A DNA stretch of 64,000 bases from Chrysophaeum taylorii (lineage: Eukaryota > Sar > Pelagophyceae > Pelagomonadales > Pelagomonadaceae), in assembly GCA_029834535.1 (NCBI GenBank), contig JAQMWT010000040.1, positions 331,541 to 395,540 of the forward strand, read 5' to 3'. Every line of letters starts with the position of its first letter. The stretch's first letter is position 1. The translations under genes were made by a program, and so were the position numbers. The notes below the pieces were generated by a model. That model was not told where the DNA came from and made no database searches. It was given only the letters and a program-made list of their open reading frames with translations. Below, piece after piece: positions 1 through 9,081 of the stretch.

Positions 1-241
1 CTCATCGGTAGACTTTTTTGTCGACGGCCACGACTCGCCCCAAAGCGTCGTCTGGCGCCCGGTCTTGGGTATGTTGAACATCGGACGAAGCGGTTGCTTC
101 GAGACGGTCCGCAAGTTTTGGTAGAGGGACGGTGCCTTCTCGACTAGGCTCTCGGCGAATCGGACGCGCTTCGCGGTCTTCGGCAAGCCGTTTTTTTTCA
201 GGCACGACTTCTTTCGCTTCTTCATCACGACTCGACGACAC
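1..241 (-). CDS. possible partial exon of an unknown minus-strand gene
   Basis: A stop-free minus-strand frame of about 79 codons runs off the left edge. It is rich in Glu, Lys and Arg and low in complexity, and no family is recognised. It has no ATG: the frame opens at a GTG, and an in-frame stop lies about 35 bases further upstream. If real, it is an internal exon or the 5' part of a gene whose first exon was missed. It may equally be non-coding. Confidence 0.2.
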
Positions 242-306
242 GACGACGAGGGTTTTGACAAAAGAAGACCACCTCTAAGAGACGGTTTTATTGTTAAATC
301 TCGATA

Positions 307-2433
307 ATGCTGGCCGAGCGCGACGACCGGGCGCTCAAGGTGCTGATCGAGGCCAAGGAGCGCGAGCTCGGCGAGCTCGCCGAGTACCGGATCAGGCAAC
401 TCGAGGAGCACGCGCGGTCGCGCGAGGAGGCGTTGGAGGTGAGCAGCCAGCGGCTCGCCAAGCTCCGGGAAGATTTCAAGTACAACCTCGAGCTGATCGA
501 GGAGCGAGACGCGGAGCTTGCGAGCCTCGATGCCGTGGTGGAGCAGCTGAAGGAGGCGTCGCAGGAGAAGGACGGCGTGATCTCCGAGCTGCGGGTGGCG
601 GTCGCCGAGGGCGAGAAGACGCTCGAGAGCCGGACCAAGGAGAGCGGGGAGCGCGAGGCGTACTGGCAGGCCAAGGTCCGCGAGGCACGCGAGGAGTGCG
701 ACGTGCTGCGGTGGACGAGCGCGGACGTGCAGCGCAAGCAGCGGGAGGCGGAGGCGGCGCTACGGGCCGAGTGCGCGGCGCGCGTGCGCGACGCGGCCGA
801 GGCCTCGGAGTCGGCGCGCCGCGAGCTCGCGGCCGCGCTCGAGGAGGCGGCCGCGCGGCGCGACGCCGAGGGACGGTGCCGCGACGAGGCGGCGGCCGAG
901 GCGCGGCGCGCGGCCGAGGCCCGCGCCGAGAGCGCGGCGCGGCGCGCCGAGGCGGCGGCGCGCGCCAAGGCCGACGCGGAGGGAGCCGCCGAGGCGGCCG
1001 AGGCGCGCGCGCGCGACGCCGAGCAGCAGCTGCAGCGCGAGCGGTGGGAGCGCGACGACGCGCAGCGGCGCGCGGCTCTGCGAGAAAAGGAGCTCGAGGA
1101 GCGCGTCGCGGGGCTGCGGGCGGCGGCCGCGCGCGCGGACGACGACGCGCGCGCGCGCGTCGCCGAGCTGGGCGCGCGCCTCGAGGCGCTCGAGCGCGAG
1201 GCGGCGAGCCACGAGGCGCGCGCGGCCGCGGCGCGCGAGGCGGCCGAGCTGCGGGAGGCCGACGCGCGCCAGCGGGTCGCGGCGGCCGAGGCCGGCGAGG
1301 CGCGGGCGCGCGCGGAGCGAGCCGAGGTCGCGCGAGAGCTAGAGGCCGAGACGCGCGCGGCGCGCGCGGCCTTCGAGGCCGAAACGCGCGCGGCGCGCGC
1401 GGCCTTCGAGGCCGAGGCCGCCGCGGCGGAGGCCGCCGCGCGGTCCCGCGAGCGCCGCCTCGAGGAGCAGCAGGCGGCGGCGGCGCGCGAGGCGCGCGCC
1501 CTGCTCGACGACCGAGAGGCGCGCCTCGCGCGAGTCAAGGCCGACCTCCGCGCCAAGACGGACGAAATCGCCCGGCTCTCCGTGCCGCCAGTCCTCGACC
1601 TGCGCGCGCGCGTCGACGCCGCCGTCGGGAACGAGCTGGGTGAGCTGGGCGAGCGGGGCGAGCGGGGCGAGCTGGGTTCGCCGCTCTTCTCCGACGACGC
1701 CGGCGGCGCCGCGGCGGTTTTTGGGTCCGTCGTCGACGATGCCGACGAGCGCCGCGGCGCGGCGATCTCCGCGATGCGCGCCGAGCTCGAGACGATCAGG
1801 GCCGACGCGGCGCGCGCCGCCGCGGACCGCGACGCCGAGCTCGAGGCGCTGCGGCGTCGCGAGGCCGACGCCGTCCGCGACCTCCGAGCAGAAAAGCGCG
1901 ACCTCGAGGACGACCTCGCCCGCTCCCGGGCCAAGGTGGCGGCTATGAGCCTCGAGCGCCGCCAACTCATGGACATATCCAACGCCCTGCGCTCCGAGCT
2001 CCGCCGTCGTAACCAATCTCCCGCGTCGGAAGTAGAAGATCGAGGACCTCGACGAACGGCGCCCGCGGATAGCCTTCTGCTGCCGCCGCCGCCGCCCAGA
2101 CATCGCCGCGCAAAAGTTGTTATTTATGATAAGAGCGACGACGACGAGCCGAGAAGAAGAGACGTCCCGCGCGCGAAAAGAAAGTCCGAGCTCGCATCGC
2201 TCCGCGCGCACCTTCGCGACCGCGAACCTCCCCTCCCGGAAGAAGAAGAAGAAGAAGAAGAAGAAAAGGAGGAGGAGGAGGATGTCGACGACGCCCCGCC
2301 TCCAGCCCCTGCTTCGCGCGGCCGCGCCAAAAGGAGGACCGGCGGCCTGCTCCAGAAGGCCAAGAAGAAGCCGCCCCCCCCGCGCAGGGTGCGAAACTAC
2401 AACATCGTCGACGACGAGGAGTTTCGGTCGTAG
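307..2433 (+). CDS. CCDC57-like coiled-coil protein
   Basis: This single-exon gene encodes a 708-residue protein. Residues 1-100 carry spaced acidic/basic heptads, including LREDFKYNLELIEERDAEL near residue 55. That segment closely resembles the N-terminus of CCDC57, a centrosome and ciliary-base coiled-coil protein. Residues about 100-560 are a very long Ala/Glu/Arg heptad array with no other domain. The C-terminal 150 residues are disordered, with proline runs, a pure Glu tract near residue 645 and basic clusters. The ATG follows a short AT-rich leader. The gene converges on its neighbour with 6 bp between stop codons. The CCDC57 assignment rests on the N-terminal pattern; a generic coiled-coil protein is the alternative. 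Confidence 0.6.
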   Translation: MLAERDDRALKVLIEAKERELGELAEYRIRQLEEHARSREEALEVSSQRLAKLREDFKYNLELIEERDAELASLDAVVEQLKEASQEKDGVISELRVAVAEGEKTLESRTKESGEREAYWQAKVREAREECDVLRWTSADVQRKQREAEAALRAECAARVRDAAEASESARRELAAALEEAAARRDAEGRCRDEAAAEARRAAEARAESAARRAEAAARAKADAEGAAEAAEARARDAEQQLQRERWERDDAQRRAALREKELEERVAGLRAAAARADDDARARVAELGARLEALEREAASHEARAAAAREAAELREADARQRVAAAEAGEARARAERAEVARELEAETRAARAAFEAETRAARAAFEAEAAAAEAAARSRERRLEEQQAAAAREARALLDDREARLARVKADLRAKTDEIARLSVPPVLDLRARVDAAVGNELGELGERGERGELGSPLFSDDAGGAAAVFGSVVDDADERRGAAISAMRAELETIRADAARAAADRDAELEALRRREADAVRDLRAEKRDLEDDLARSRAKVAAMSLERRQLMDISNALRSELRRRNQSPASEVEDRGPRRTAPADSLLLPPPPPRHRRAKVVIYDKSDDDEPRRRDVPRAKRKSELASLRAHLRDREPPLPEEEEEEEEEKEEEEDVDDAPPPAPASRGRAKRRTGGLLQKAKKKPPPPRRVRNYNIVDDEEFRS

Positions 2434-2439
2434 GAGGTG

Positions 2440-3180
2440 CTAAAATTCAACTTTGGCGAGGTCGATCTCGCAGTGGGGGGCGGCGAGCCGGAACGCGTCG
2501 CGGGCCTCGTCGGCCGCGCAGACGATGGTGAGGTGCGTAACGTCCCGCTTCTGGAGTTTTTGCATCGCGAATTTCGCGGCGTCCTCGACATCCTTGGACG
2601 CGCCCTCGACCTCGATGGTCGCCCGAGCGCCGGGCGACGGCGCGAACGTGTCTATCGACAGAACTCTCACGACCTCGCGCAGAATAACGTCGCCGAGCGT
2701 CAGTACGTCCGTCCAGCGGCGTCGGCCCCCGGCTGTTATGACGTGGACGTACTTGCCCCGGTCGCACAGCAGGCGAATCTGGTCGCAGGCCGACGCGACG
2801 AGCTTCTTGAAGTCGCCGCTCACCTCCTCCATGCTGCTCAGCTCGTAGACGTCCTTCCACGACGTCTTGTCCAGGACGGCCTCTGGAACGGCCGTGCCGT
2901 GCGCGACGACGACGAGTCCCACTTCGTTTTCCTTCTTTTTGTCGAGCCGCCGACGGTTTGTTGGGGGGGTCGCGCGCTCTTCGGGGGGGGTGACGATGCT
3001 CTCGTCGAATCGCCGACGGTGCAACGGAGGGGGGGGGGTGGCGCGCTCGTCGCTTTCCGGCGGCGGAAGGGGGACCTCGCCCCTCTTCGAGGCCTCGCTT
3101 CTTCTCGTATTATCGGACGCCGCCTTGTCGTCGCGATCGGGAGCACCAGGAGCGGGAGCCTCGTCGACGCCGCCGCCCAT
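2440..3180 (-). CDS. hypothetical protein, possibly DUF218-like
   Basis: This frame encodes 246 residues from the ATG at 3180; the open frame extends upstream but begins at TTG. Residues 1-85 are proline- and charge-rich and look disordered. The rest looks globular and alpha/beta. It has a strand reading GLVVVAHGTAVPE, a glycine turn in HVITAGGRRRW, and a late strand, LTIVCAADEARDAFRLA. The order strand, TAGG turn, acidic stretch, then V-x-x-A-D-E-A-R-D-A is reminiscent of the DUF218 (YdcF/SanA) fold. That is remote and unproven. Its stop codon lies 6 bp from the stop of the convergent coiled-coil gene. Confidence 0.6.
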   Translation of the reverse strand: MGGGVDEAPAPGAPDRDDKAASDNTRRSEASKRGEVPLPPPESDERATPPPPLHRRRFDESIVTPPEERATPPTNRRRLDKKKENEVGLVVVAHGTAVPEAVLDKTSWKDVYELSSMEEVSGDFKKLVASACDQIRLLCDRGKYVHVITAGGRRRWTDVLTLGDVILREVVRVLSIDTFAPSPGARATIEVEGASKDVEDAAKFAMQKLQKRDVTHLTIVCAADEARDAFRLAAPHCEIDLAKVEF

Positions 3181-3640
3181 CGGCCGCACACGCGGAGAAA
3201 ATATTTGTGTATTCTCAAGAATTGTGAGGAGCCGACTTCTTATTATTAAAAGATTTCGGGTAATAATCCTATAAGCGTTTTGCCGGGAGTACGAGTCGAG
3301 CCGCCGCGGCCAACGAAAAAGGTGGGGGGGGGGTCCCATAGCTTCTTCCAGAAAAAATGCGACGCCGCGCCGCAACCTTTCGCGGGCGGGCGGGCGGGCG
3401 GTAGATATCTAAAATAGAATTCCGATGGTGGTGACCGCGTCGATCGCATCGCGATGCCCGGGGGTAGTCGAATCGCATCGCATCGCATCGCATCGCATCG
3501 CGCATCGCATCGCGCATCACATCACGTCACGACAAATCGCATCGAAGGGAGTGCTCAAGGGAGAAGGCGAAAGAAGAAGGGGGGTGCGACATACATACCA
3601 CTAGTCTCCGCCGCCGTAGGTGCCGCCGGGCGCGAGAGGG

Positions 3641-3672
<32 letters not shown>

Positions 3673-3684
3673 TAGAGTACTATA
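3181..3684. other. gene-free stretch with simple repeats
   Basis: This lies between the start of the unknown minus-strand gene and the 3' end of the Tul1-like gene. It holds an AT-rich patch near 3235-3275 (likely promoter of the former gene), G runs, a CATCG satellite and a CGA trinucleotide run at about 3644-3672. I see no convincing coding sequence. Confidence 0.6.
3464..3540. repeat. CATCG/CATCGCG satellite
   Basis: The pentamer ATCGC (GAATCGCATCG register) repeats at least ten times, drifting into CGCATCGCATCACATCACG at its right end. It is intergenic. Confidence 0.85.
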
Positions 3685-6003
3685 CTAGATCGGGGGGAGG
3701 GTGCTTCGGCAGACGGGGCACTCCATCTTGAACTGCATCCACTGGAGAAGACAGGAGTCGTGGAAGACCTGCGGTGGCGCGGCATCATCGAGGCGGAGAT
3801 GAAAGGTAGCGACAATAAAAAAAAAGGCCAGCAAAAAACTCACGTGGTCGCAGGGCGTTATGAGGTGGTTTCGGGCCGAGGGCATGACGTCCTGGAAGCA
3901 AATGACGCACTCGAAGCCGCGTTCGTCGGCGAGCGGCGCATCCGCATCCGCATCCGCATCCGAAGAGGTGGCGTTTGTTTGCGAAAGAGAGGAGGGAAGG
4001 GGGGGGCGCGGCCTCCGGGGGGGGGGCGGGAGGGGTCGGCGATAGTCGTAGCGCGCGGGCAGAAAGCATCGCGGGACGAAGAAGCGAGGGCCGAGTCTGG
4101 TCTGGGCCTTGAGGACGGCGACCTGCAGGGCCTGCCAGGCGAGCAGGAGGAGGCAGAAGAGGGGCCTGAGTTTAGCGTTGGTGATGATAATGCCGACGAG
4201 GGAGTAGGGGTAGGCGTAGACGTAAAGAGGTGCGACGAGTCGCGAGAGGGCCATGCCATAGAGGTAGGAGTCGTGGAAGGGCTGGGCGTACTCGTAGCGG
4301 GCGTTGCGGACGATCTGGGGAAGCCAGAAGGAGTAGGCAACGAGAGTAACTAGTCTGACGTCGTCGCGACTCGCGTATACCGCGCAGAGGGCGGCGAAGA
4401 GAGCAAAGTAGAATTGGGCGTGGAGGATGGCGAGTTGTCGTCTGGTGGAGGCGCCGAGCCAGAAGCGCTGGGGGTCGTGGGCCTGGAAGACGACGACGAC
4501 GTAGCGCATTTCGACGACGCAGAAGATAACGAGCTCGAAGAAGGCGACCGAGGCGAAGGCGGCGAACAAGTTCTGGACGGCCGCGCAGAGGAGGAGATTC
4601 GCAACGCAGAGGACGGCGTCGATGAGAGACTGGGCGGCGACGCAGAGGAGCGAGACGCGGGCGGCAACCGCCTGGGTTCTCGAAAAGTGGAGCTGACGAA
4701 AGAGGAGTACGATCTGGACGACGCAGACCGAAGTCATGAGGAGCGAGTAGCCGAGGGCCGCGCGGCGCGCGGCGTCCCAGTCGATGCGATTTGCCTCGGC
4801 TGTCAGCTTGATGTCCATGCCGCAGCCCGTGATGGTGCCGACGAGCCGGAGCGCGAGCAGGTCGGTGCCCCTTTGTTTTTCGGTCGTCGTCGCCTTCTCG
4901 CGGACGGTCGGGTCTTCCTCGAGGTCGACGAGGAAAGCACACCTGCCGTGGCGGTAGACGTCGTCCCTCAGGGGCCGGAGGGGGTATGCGACCCGCCGCT
5001 CCGTCTTGAGAAAGAACGATCCCCCCTCTTCCTCGCCGTCGTCGTCGTCGTCGTCGTCGTCGTAGACTCGCGGACTTTTAGATTCGTTTCCCCGAAAGAG
5101 CGGGGGCACGCGGTCGAGGGTGAAGTTCGAACGCGCCGTGGCGCTCCGCCGGGGTTTGCGGCTCGGCCTTGGGAGGAGCGCGGCGACGACGAGCTCGAGC
5201 GAGTAGCCGTCGACGAGCCCCTCCATCGAAACGGACGCGGTCTTCCGAAGGGTTTCGCCGTCGGGGCCCATCAGGACCTCGAGCCGTCGTCGCTCCTCGA
5301 GGTGACGCCTCGTGCCCGCGCGTTCGGCGCGGCGCATCCACCGCGCGCCGCCGCCGCGGAGCTGCTGCGGGGACCGCGATCGGTTCCGGAAAAGTACTGG
5401 TGCTTCTTCTTCCGCACCGGCGGTCGAGTTCTCGGGGCGGCGGCGGCGGCGGCGGACTCGAGTCCACCGGAGCTCGAGGTCTCTGGTCGGGTCCGGATTC
5501 CCGATATTCGCGACCATCGCGAGACGCCCGAAAGGGTGAAAGTAGAGGCCAAAGGCCGAGACAAAAATTGACTTGTCGGTCGCGGGGTCCGTCAGGCTCA
5601 CGAGCGCGCGGGCTACGGAAAGCTCGCGAAACCCCTCGATACCCATCATCTCGACGTGCACGACGGCGAGACCCCCCGTCGTGGTGGGACCGTGCGTCCC
5701 GTTGCGCGTCCACTCGCACTTGCCCTGGTAGAGTCCCGTCACGTTCGCGAACTGCCGGTCTGGCGGTCGCCTCGTCGCGGACGCGGCCTCGTCGAGCCGC
5801 GCGCGAAGCCGGACCTGCTTCTGCTCCTTGGAGGAGACCTCGCGCGGCGGAGCCTCGAGGACGCGGGGGGGACGCGTGTCGAGGAGCAGCAGCAGGCAGC
5901 ACACGAACACCCCGGCCTGGAGCATTCGCTGCCGCTGCCGCAGCGCCGCCTCCGCCGGCGACAGACCCACCGCCGGCGGAGGATCGATCTGAAAAGGCAG
6001 CAT
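3685..6003 (-). CDS. Tul1/Dsc1-like transmembrane RING E3 ubiquitin ligase
   Basis: The ATG at 6003 gives about 747 residues in two exons, complement(3685..3768, 3844..6003). The open frame continues 7 codons upstream but starts at GTG. There is one TM segment near residue 30. A long lumenal domain follows, starting with NVTGLYQGKCEW, typical of the Tul1/FLY family. A cluster of about six to seven TM segments comes next, including the hallmark SFWLPQIVRNARYEYAQPF. The C-terminal RING-H2 begins CVICFQDV and ends ECPVCRS. The 75-nt intron (GTGAGT..CAG) splits the RING; removing it joins CDH to VFHDSC and restores C-x-H-x2-H-x2-C. Known members act in Golgi/endosome membrane-protein ubiquitination. 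The intron is 3n and stop-free, so an unspliced message would read through. Confidence 0.88.
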   Translation of the reverse strand: MLPFQIDPPPAVGLSPAEAALRQRQRMLQAGVFVCCLLLLLDTRPPRVLEAPPREVSSKEQKQVRLRARLDEAASATRRPPDRQFANVTGLYQGKCEWTRNGTHGPTTTGGLAVVHVEMMGIEGFRELSVARALVSLTDPATDKSIFVSAFGLYFHPFGRLAMVANIGNPDPTRDLELRWTRVRRRRRRPENSTAGAEEEAPVLFRNRSRSPQQLRGGGARWMRRAERAGTRRHLEERRRLEVLMGPDGETLRKTASVSMEGLVDGYSLELVVAALLPRPSRKPRRSATARSNFTLDRVPPLFRGNESKSPRVYDDDDDDDDGEEEGGSFFLKTERRVAYPLRPLRDDVYRHGRCAFLVDLEEDPTVREKATTTEKQRGTDLLALRLVGTITGCGMDIKLTAEANRIDWDAARRAALGYSLLMTSVCVVQIVLLFRQLHFSRTQAVAARVSLLCVAAQSLIDAVLCVANLLLCAAVQNLFAAFASVAFFELVIFCVVEMRYVVVVFQAHDPQRFWLGASTRRQLAILHAQFYFALFAALCAVYASRDDVRLVTLVAYSFWLPQIVRNARYEYAQPFHDSYLYGMALSRLVAPLYVYAYPYSLVGIIITNAKLRPLFCLLLLAWQALQVAVLKAQTRLGPRFFVPRCFLPARYDYRRPLPPPPRRPRPPLPSSLSQTNATSSDADADADAPLADERGFECVICFQDVMPSARNHLITPCDHVSFLLAFFFIVATFHLRLDDAAPPQVFHDSCLLQWMQFKMECPVCRSTLPPI

Positions 6004-6159
6004 TCGTCCGCGGTTCCGCCGCACCTCGGCCGTCCTTTTCTAGTACCTCAAAAAAGGAGGACGAGGACTGCCAGTCGGTCGAGCCCCATACCCTTAATGA
6101 GAAATAATAAATAACACTCGGGATCGATCGATCATCATACTATAGAGAGAGCTAGAGAG
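6004..6159. promoter_or_regulatory. shared divergent promoter region
   Basis: This 156-bp gap separates the ATGs of the Tul1-like gene (minus) and the membrane kinase gene (plus). It includes an AT-rich block, AATAATAAATAACAC, near 6104. Promoter function is inferred only from the head-to-head arrangement. Confidence 0.4.
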
Positions 6160-8703
6160 ATGTGGACCGCAACCTTGTGGGCCCTCGTCGCCGCGAACGC
6201 GGTGGTCTTCGTCCTCAACACCCTGGGGTTCGTGGCCATCTCGCGGCAGACGCGGTTCTACAAACTCGAGGAGCTCTGGGGAGACTCGGTGTCGGCGCGG
6301 CACACGATCCTCCCGGCGTGGCGGCCGATGCTGGTCGCGACCTGTGTTGTGCTGGCCGTCGCCTCGACGGCCGAGGCGGTGGCGCTCGTCGCGTACGCCG
6401 TGGTGCGTCGCGGCCGCATCACTCGTCAAGACGCGATGGCCTGGCACGACCTGAGCGCTCTAGCGTTCCTGAGTCTCGACGGCTTGGTACCGTCGATCGT
6501 CACGCAGCACGCCGTCTCCAAGGACTCGTTCCGACGATCGGTCTCCTTCGCGACCCTCCAGTTTTTGGTCAACACGGCCTTTTGGGCCTGCAAGCTCGCG
6601 CTGCGACGGCGCCACAGCCTCGCCCAGGCCTTTCTGAGCGCCGCGCTCCTCGTCTCGGCCGGCTTGCTGCCGACGGGTCTGCTCGTCGCGACGTTGAGCG
6701 GGGCCTTCAGGACGCGCGTCCGGCTCCACAGCCGCACCCACAGGGCGGCCTTCGTCCTCTACACCTGCGTCGACGCCTCCTGGATGCTGAGCTTTTCGCT
6801 GCGCGCGACGGGCGTCGTCGACCTAAAAGTCGCGATAGTCTTCGTCGTCCTCATGCTCCTTCTCCAGCTTTTGCTGCCGATCGCGACGCACAAGACCCTC
6901 GTCGCCGACACTAAATTCTGGCGCGGCCTGGGGAGGTACAACGCGAACGCGCGATTCCGGGACGGCCTCCGGCTCTCCGAGCTCTGCCGCGGCTCGAGCC
7001 AGTCGTCGATCGTCGGCGCCGACCCCAAACAACAACAACAACAACAACAACAAAACAACAGCATAACCAGCGGGGGAAACAACAACAACAACAACTCGAC
7101 GCGGCGGTCGAGCGGCCGGGTCTCGTCGTCGACGCGGCGTCGGCCCGAGATGGGGCTCGAGGTGGCCTCGGCCAAGCTCCAGGACGTCATCGAGACCGCC
7201 TACCGGGACAAGAGCATGCTGGAATTCGAGAACCTGACGATCGACGCGGACGTCATCGGCAAGGGCACGACGGCCTTCGTGTACCGCGGCCGCTACAAAA
7301 GCGATGCCGTGGCCGTCAAGGTGTTCAACCCGGCGGAAATCACCGAGGAGTACGTGGCGACCTTTGGTCAGGAAATCCACCTCATGGCCCAGCTCCGCCA
7401 CCGGAACGTCCTCATGCTCTACGGGCTCTGCGTCCGGCCGCCGCAGATCTGCGCCGTCTTCGAACTCTGCGAGTCGGGGTCCCTCGCGAGCGCGATGGCC
7501 GCCGCCGTGGCCGCGGAGGCCTGGGACGCCGAGGCGCGGCTCCGGTGCGCCTTCGACTGCGCGTCGGCGGTCGCTTACCTCCACTCGGCCTCGGTGTGGC
7601 ACCGCGACGTCAAGCTCGACAACTTTCTGGTCGCGCGCGACGGCACCGTCAAGCTCTGCGACTTTGGCGAGAGCGTCCGCCGCACCACCGCCGCGTCGAG
7701 GGGTGACCACCTCGACCCGCCGCCCGTCGTCGAACGCTCCTCTTCGAGCCACGCGGCGACGACCGGCACGACCGGCTCCTTCGACGACCCGCCCGTCGAT
7801 CCGCGGCGATCGAGGACGAGCCTCGTGCTCAAGCTCGTGGCCGAGCGCCTCTGGCCGCCGCCGCCCGCGCGGTCCCCCGCCCGCTTCGCCTCCCCAAAGC
7901 TCGTGGCCCACCTCTCGCGCCCCCCCCCCGACGAACCCGACGACTCGCTAAGGCTCGAGATCGTCGGCACCGTCGCCTACATGGCGCCCGAGCTCATCGC
8001 CGCCAAGAGAGAGTACACCGAGGCCGTCGACGTCTTCGCGCTCGGGGTCGTCCTGCGCTGCGTCTGGACGGCCGAGCCCGACCCGTGGCCGCGCGACCTC
8101 CAGACCTTTGAAATTTTCGACAGGGTCGAGCGCGGCGAGCGCCCGGCGCTCGGCGACGACTGTCCCGACCCCGTCGCCGGCATCGTTACCGCCTCCTGGG
8201 CCCACGACTGCGAAGACCGCCCCAACGCCGACGCGATCCGCCACCGCTTAATCAGAGCCCTCGACGACCTCTGCGGTCCCGACGCTGTCGCCCGCCTCCG
8301 ACGCCACGCTTCGAGGCACCCGCGATGTCAGCGCACGACGCGCACCACCTCCCTCGTCGACCGCCTCTTCTTCGCGACGCGCTCCTTCTCCATCAAGAAG
8401 GACGACGACGACCAAAACGACGAGCCCCGAGTTCCGGGCGGCGGCGTCCCCATGACCCCGCGCGCTGTCGCGGGTGAGGATCCCAAAACCCGCCCCGGCG
8501 GGTCCGCGCGCTGGGAGGAGTCGGACGCCTCCCCGACCAGGTCCTTCGCCCCCGACGAGGACCCCCTGCGCGACGACGACCACGACGACGAGGACGAGGT
8601 GGGCCCCGCGCGCGACGTCGAAGACCCCGCGCGGCTCTCTCCTCCGGAGGAAGAACGCCAGAAAAACGCGATGCCTTCTCTGGACGCCTGCATGATGGCG
8701 TAA
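6160..8703 (+). CDS. multi-pass membrane TKL-type protein kinase
   Basis: One exon encodes 847 residues. Residues 1-250 hold about six to seven hydrophobic segments, so it is a polytopic membrane protein. A linker at 285-330 contains poly-Gln and poly-Asn tracts. The kinase domain spans about 362-700. It shows a Gly loop (IGKGTTAFVYRG), VAVK Lys387, HRDVKLDN (481-488), DFG (501-503), APE (609-611), the F-helix Asp and DRPNADAI. All catalytic residues are present, so it should be active. The Tyr-poor, TKL-like features suggest Ser/Thr specificity. About 85 residues are inserted between DFG and APE, far longer than usual. The tail is acidic and disordered. The ligand is unknown; a receptor-like sensor is inferred from the architecture. 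Confidence 0.85.
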   Translation: MWTATLWALVAANAVVFVLNTLGFVAISRQTRFYKLEELWGDSVSARHTILPAWRPMLVATCVVLAVASTAEAVALVAYAVVRRGRITRQDAMAWHDLSALAFLSLDGLVPSIVTQHAVSKDSFRRSVSFATLQFLVNTAFWACKLALRRRHSLAQAFLSAALLVSAGLLPTGLLVATLSGAFRTRVRLHSRTHRAAFVLYTCVDASWMLSFSLRATGVVDLKVAIVFVVLMLLLQLLLPIATHKTLVADTKFWRGLGRYNANARFRDGLRLSELCRGSSQSSIVGADPKQQQQQQQQNNSITSGGNNNNNNSTRRSSGRVSSSTRRRPEMGLEVASAKLQDVIETAYRDKSMLEFENLTIDADVIGKGTTAFVYRGRYKSDAVAVKVFNPAEITEEYVATFGQEIHLMAQLRHRNVLMLYGLCVRPPQICAVFELCESGSLASAMAAAVAAEAWDAEARLRCAFDCASAVAYLHSASVWHRDVKLDNFLVARDGTVKLCDFGESVRRTTAASRGDHLDPPPVVERSSSSHAATTGTTGSFDDPPVDPRRSRTSLVLKLVAERLWPPPPARSPARFASPKLVAHLSRPPPDEPDDSLRLEIVGTVAYMAPELIAAKREYTEAVDVFALGVVLRCVWTAEPDPWPRDLQTFEIFDRVERGERPALGDDCPDPVAGIVTASWAHDCEDRPNADAIRHRLIRALDDLCGPDAVARLRRHASRHPRCQRTTRTTSLVDRLFFATRSFSIKKDDDDQNDEPRVPGGGVPMTPRAVAGEDPKTRPGGSARWEESDASPTRSFAPDEDPLRDDDHDDEDEVGPARDVEDPARLSPPEEERQKNAMPSLDACMMA

Positions 8704-9081
8704 CGACGACCACTGGAAAAGTAACGTCGTCGTCCTTTTCCTCTCTTCCCTTTCCTTCCCTTCCCTCCCCTTCCGGGTGTGTCAAGTCAAATCATTCAAT
8801 CAACTGAGCTACCCAACCATCCTTCGGTTGATGATGCTGCAGCAGACCGGGCTCCTGCTGTCGAACCGTCAAAAACCGAACCGAACCGAACCGAACCGAA
8901 CACAACACACCTGCCTGTTGATGATCTTTGTCGCGCGCGCAACACAACAAACAAACGCTTGCGCCGCCGCCGCCGCCGTAAACAACAAGAACAACTAAAA
9001 CAACTATTGTTTAGTTGTTCTTGTTGGAGACTTGTTGTTGGTCCGCAGAGCGAATCCTTGTTTCTTCCAACAAGGTAGAAA
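8704..9081. other. intergenic stretch with short repeats
   Basis: It contains CCTTCC-type pyrimidine runs (8740-8775), a CCGAA pentamer array (about 8876-8900), a CCG run and the hairpin at 8983-9026. I see no gene. It is the 5' region of the HEAT-repeat gene. Confidence 0.6.
8983..9026. repeat. perfect 17-bp inverted repeat, 10-nt loop
   Basis: The left arm 8983-8999 (CAACAAGAACAACTAAA) is the exact reverse complement of 9010-9026. It lies 56 bp before the ATG of the HEAT-repeat gene, so it may form a hairpin in the 5' leader or promoter. Confidence 0.9.

Noticed and set aside
294-1982. 562-codon minus-strand frame, and a 450-codon plus frame, overlapping the coiled-coil gene
   Set aside because: Ser/Arg/Ala-only composition typical of a GC-rich antisense shadow; the 708-codon frame has the recognisable heptads.
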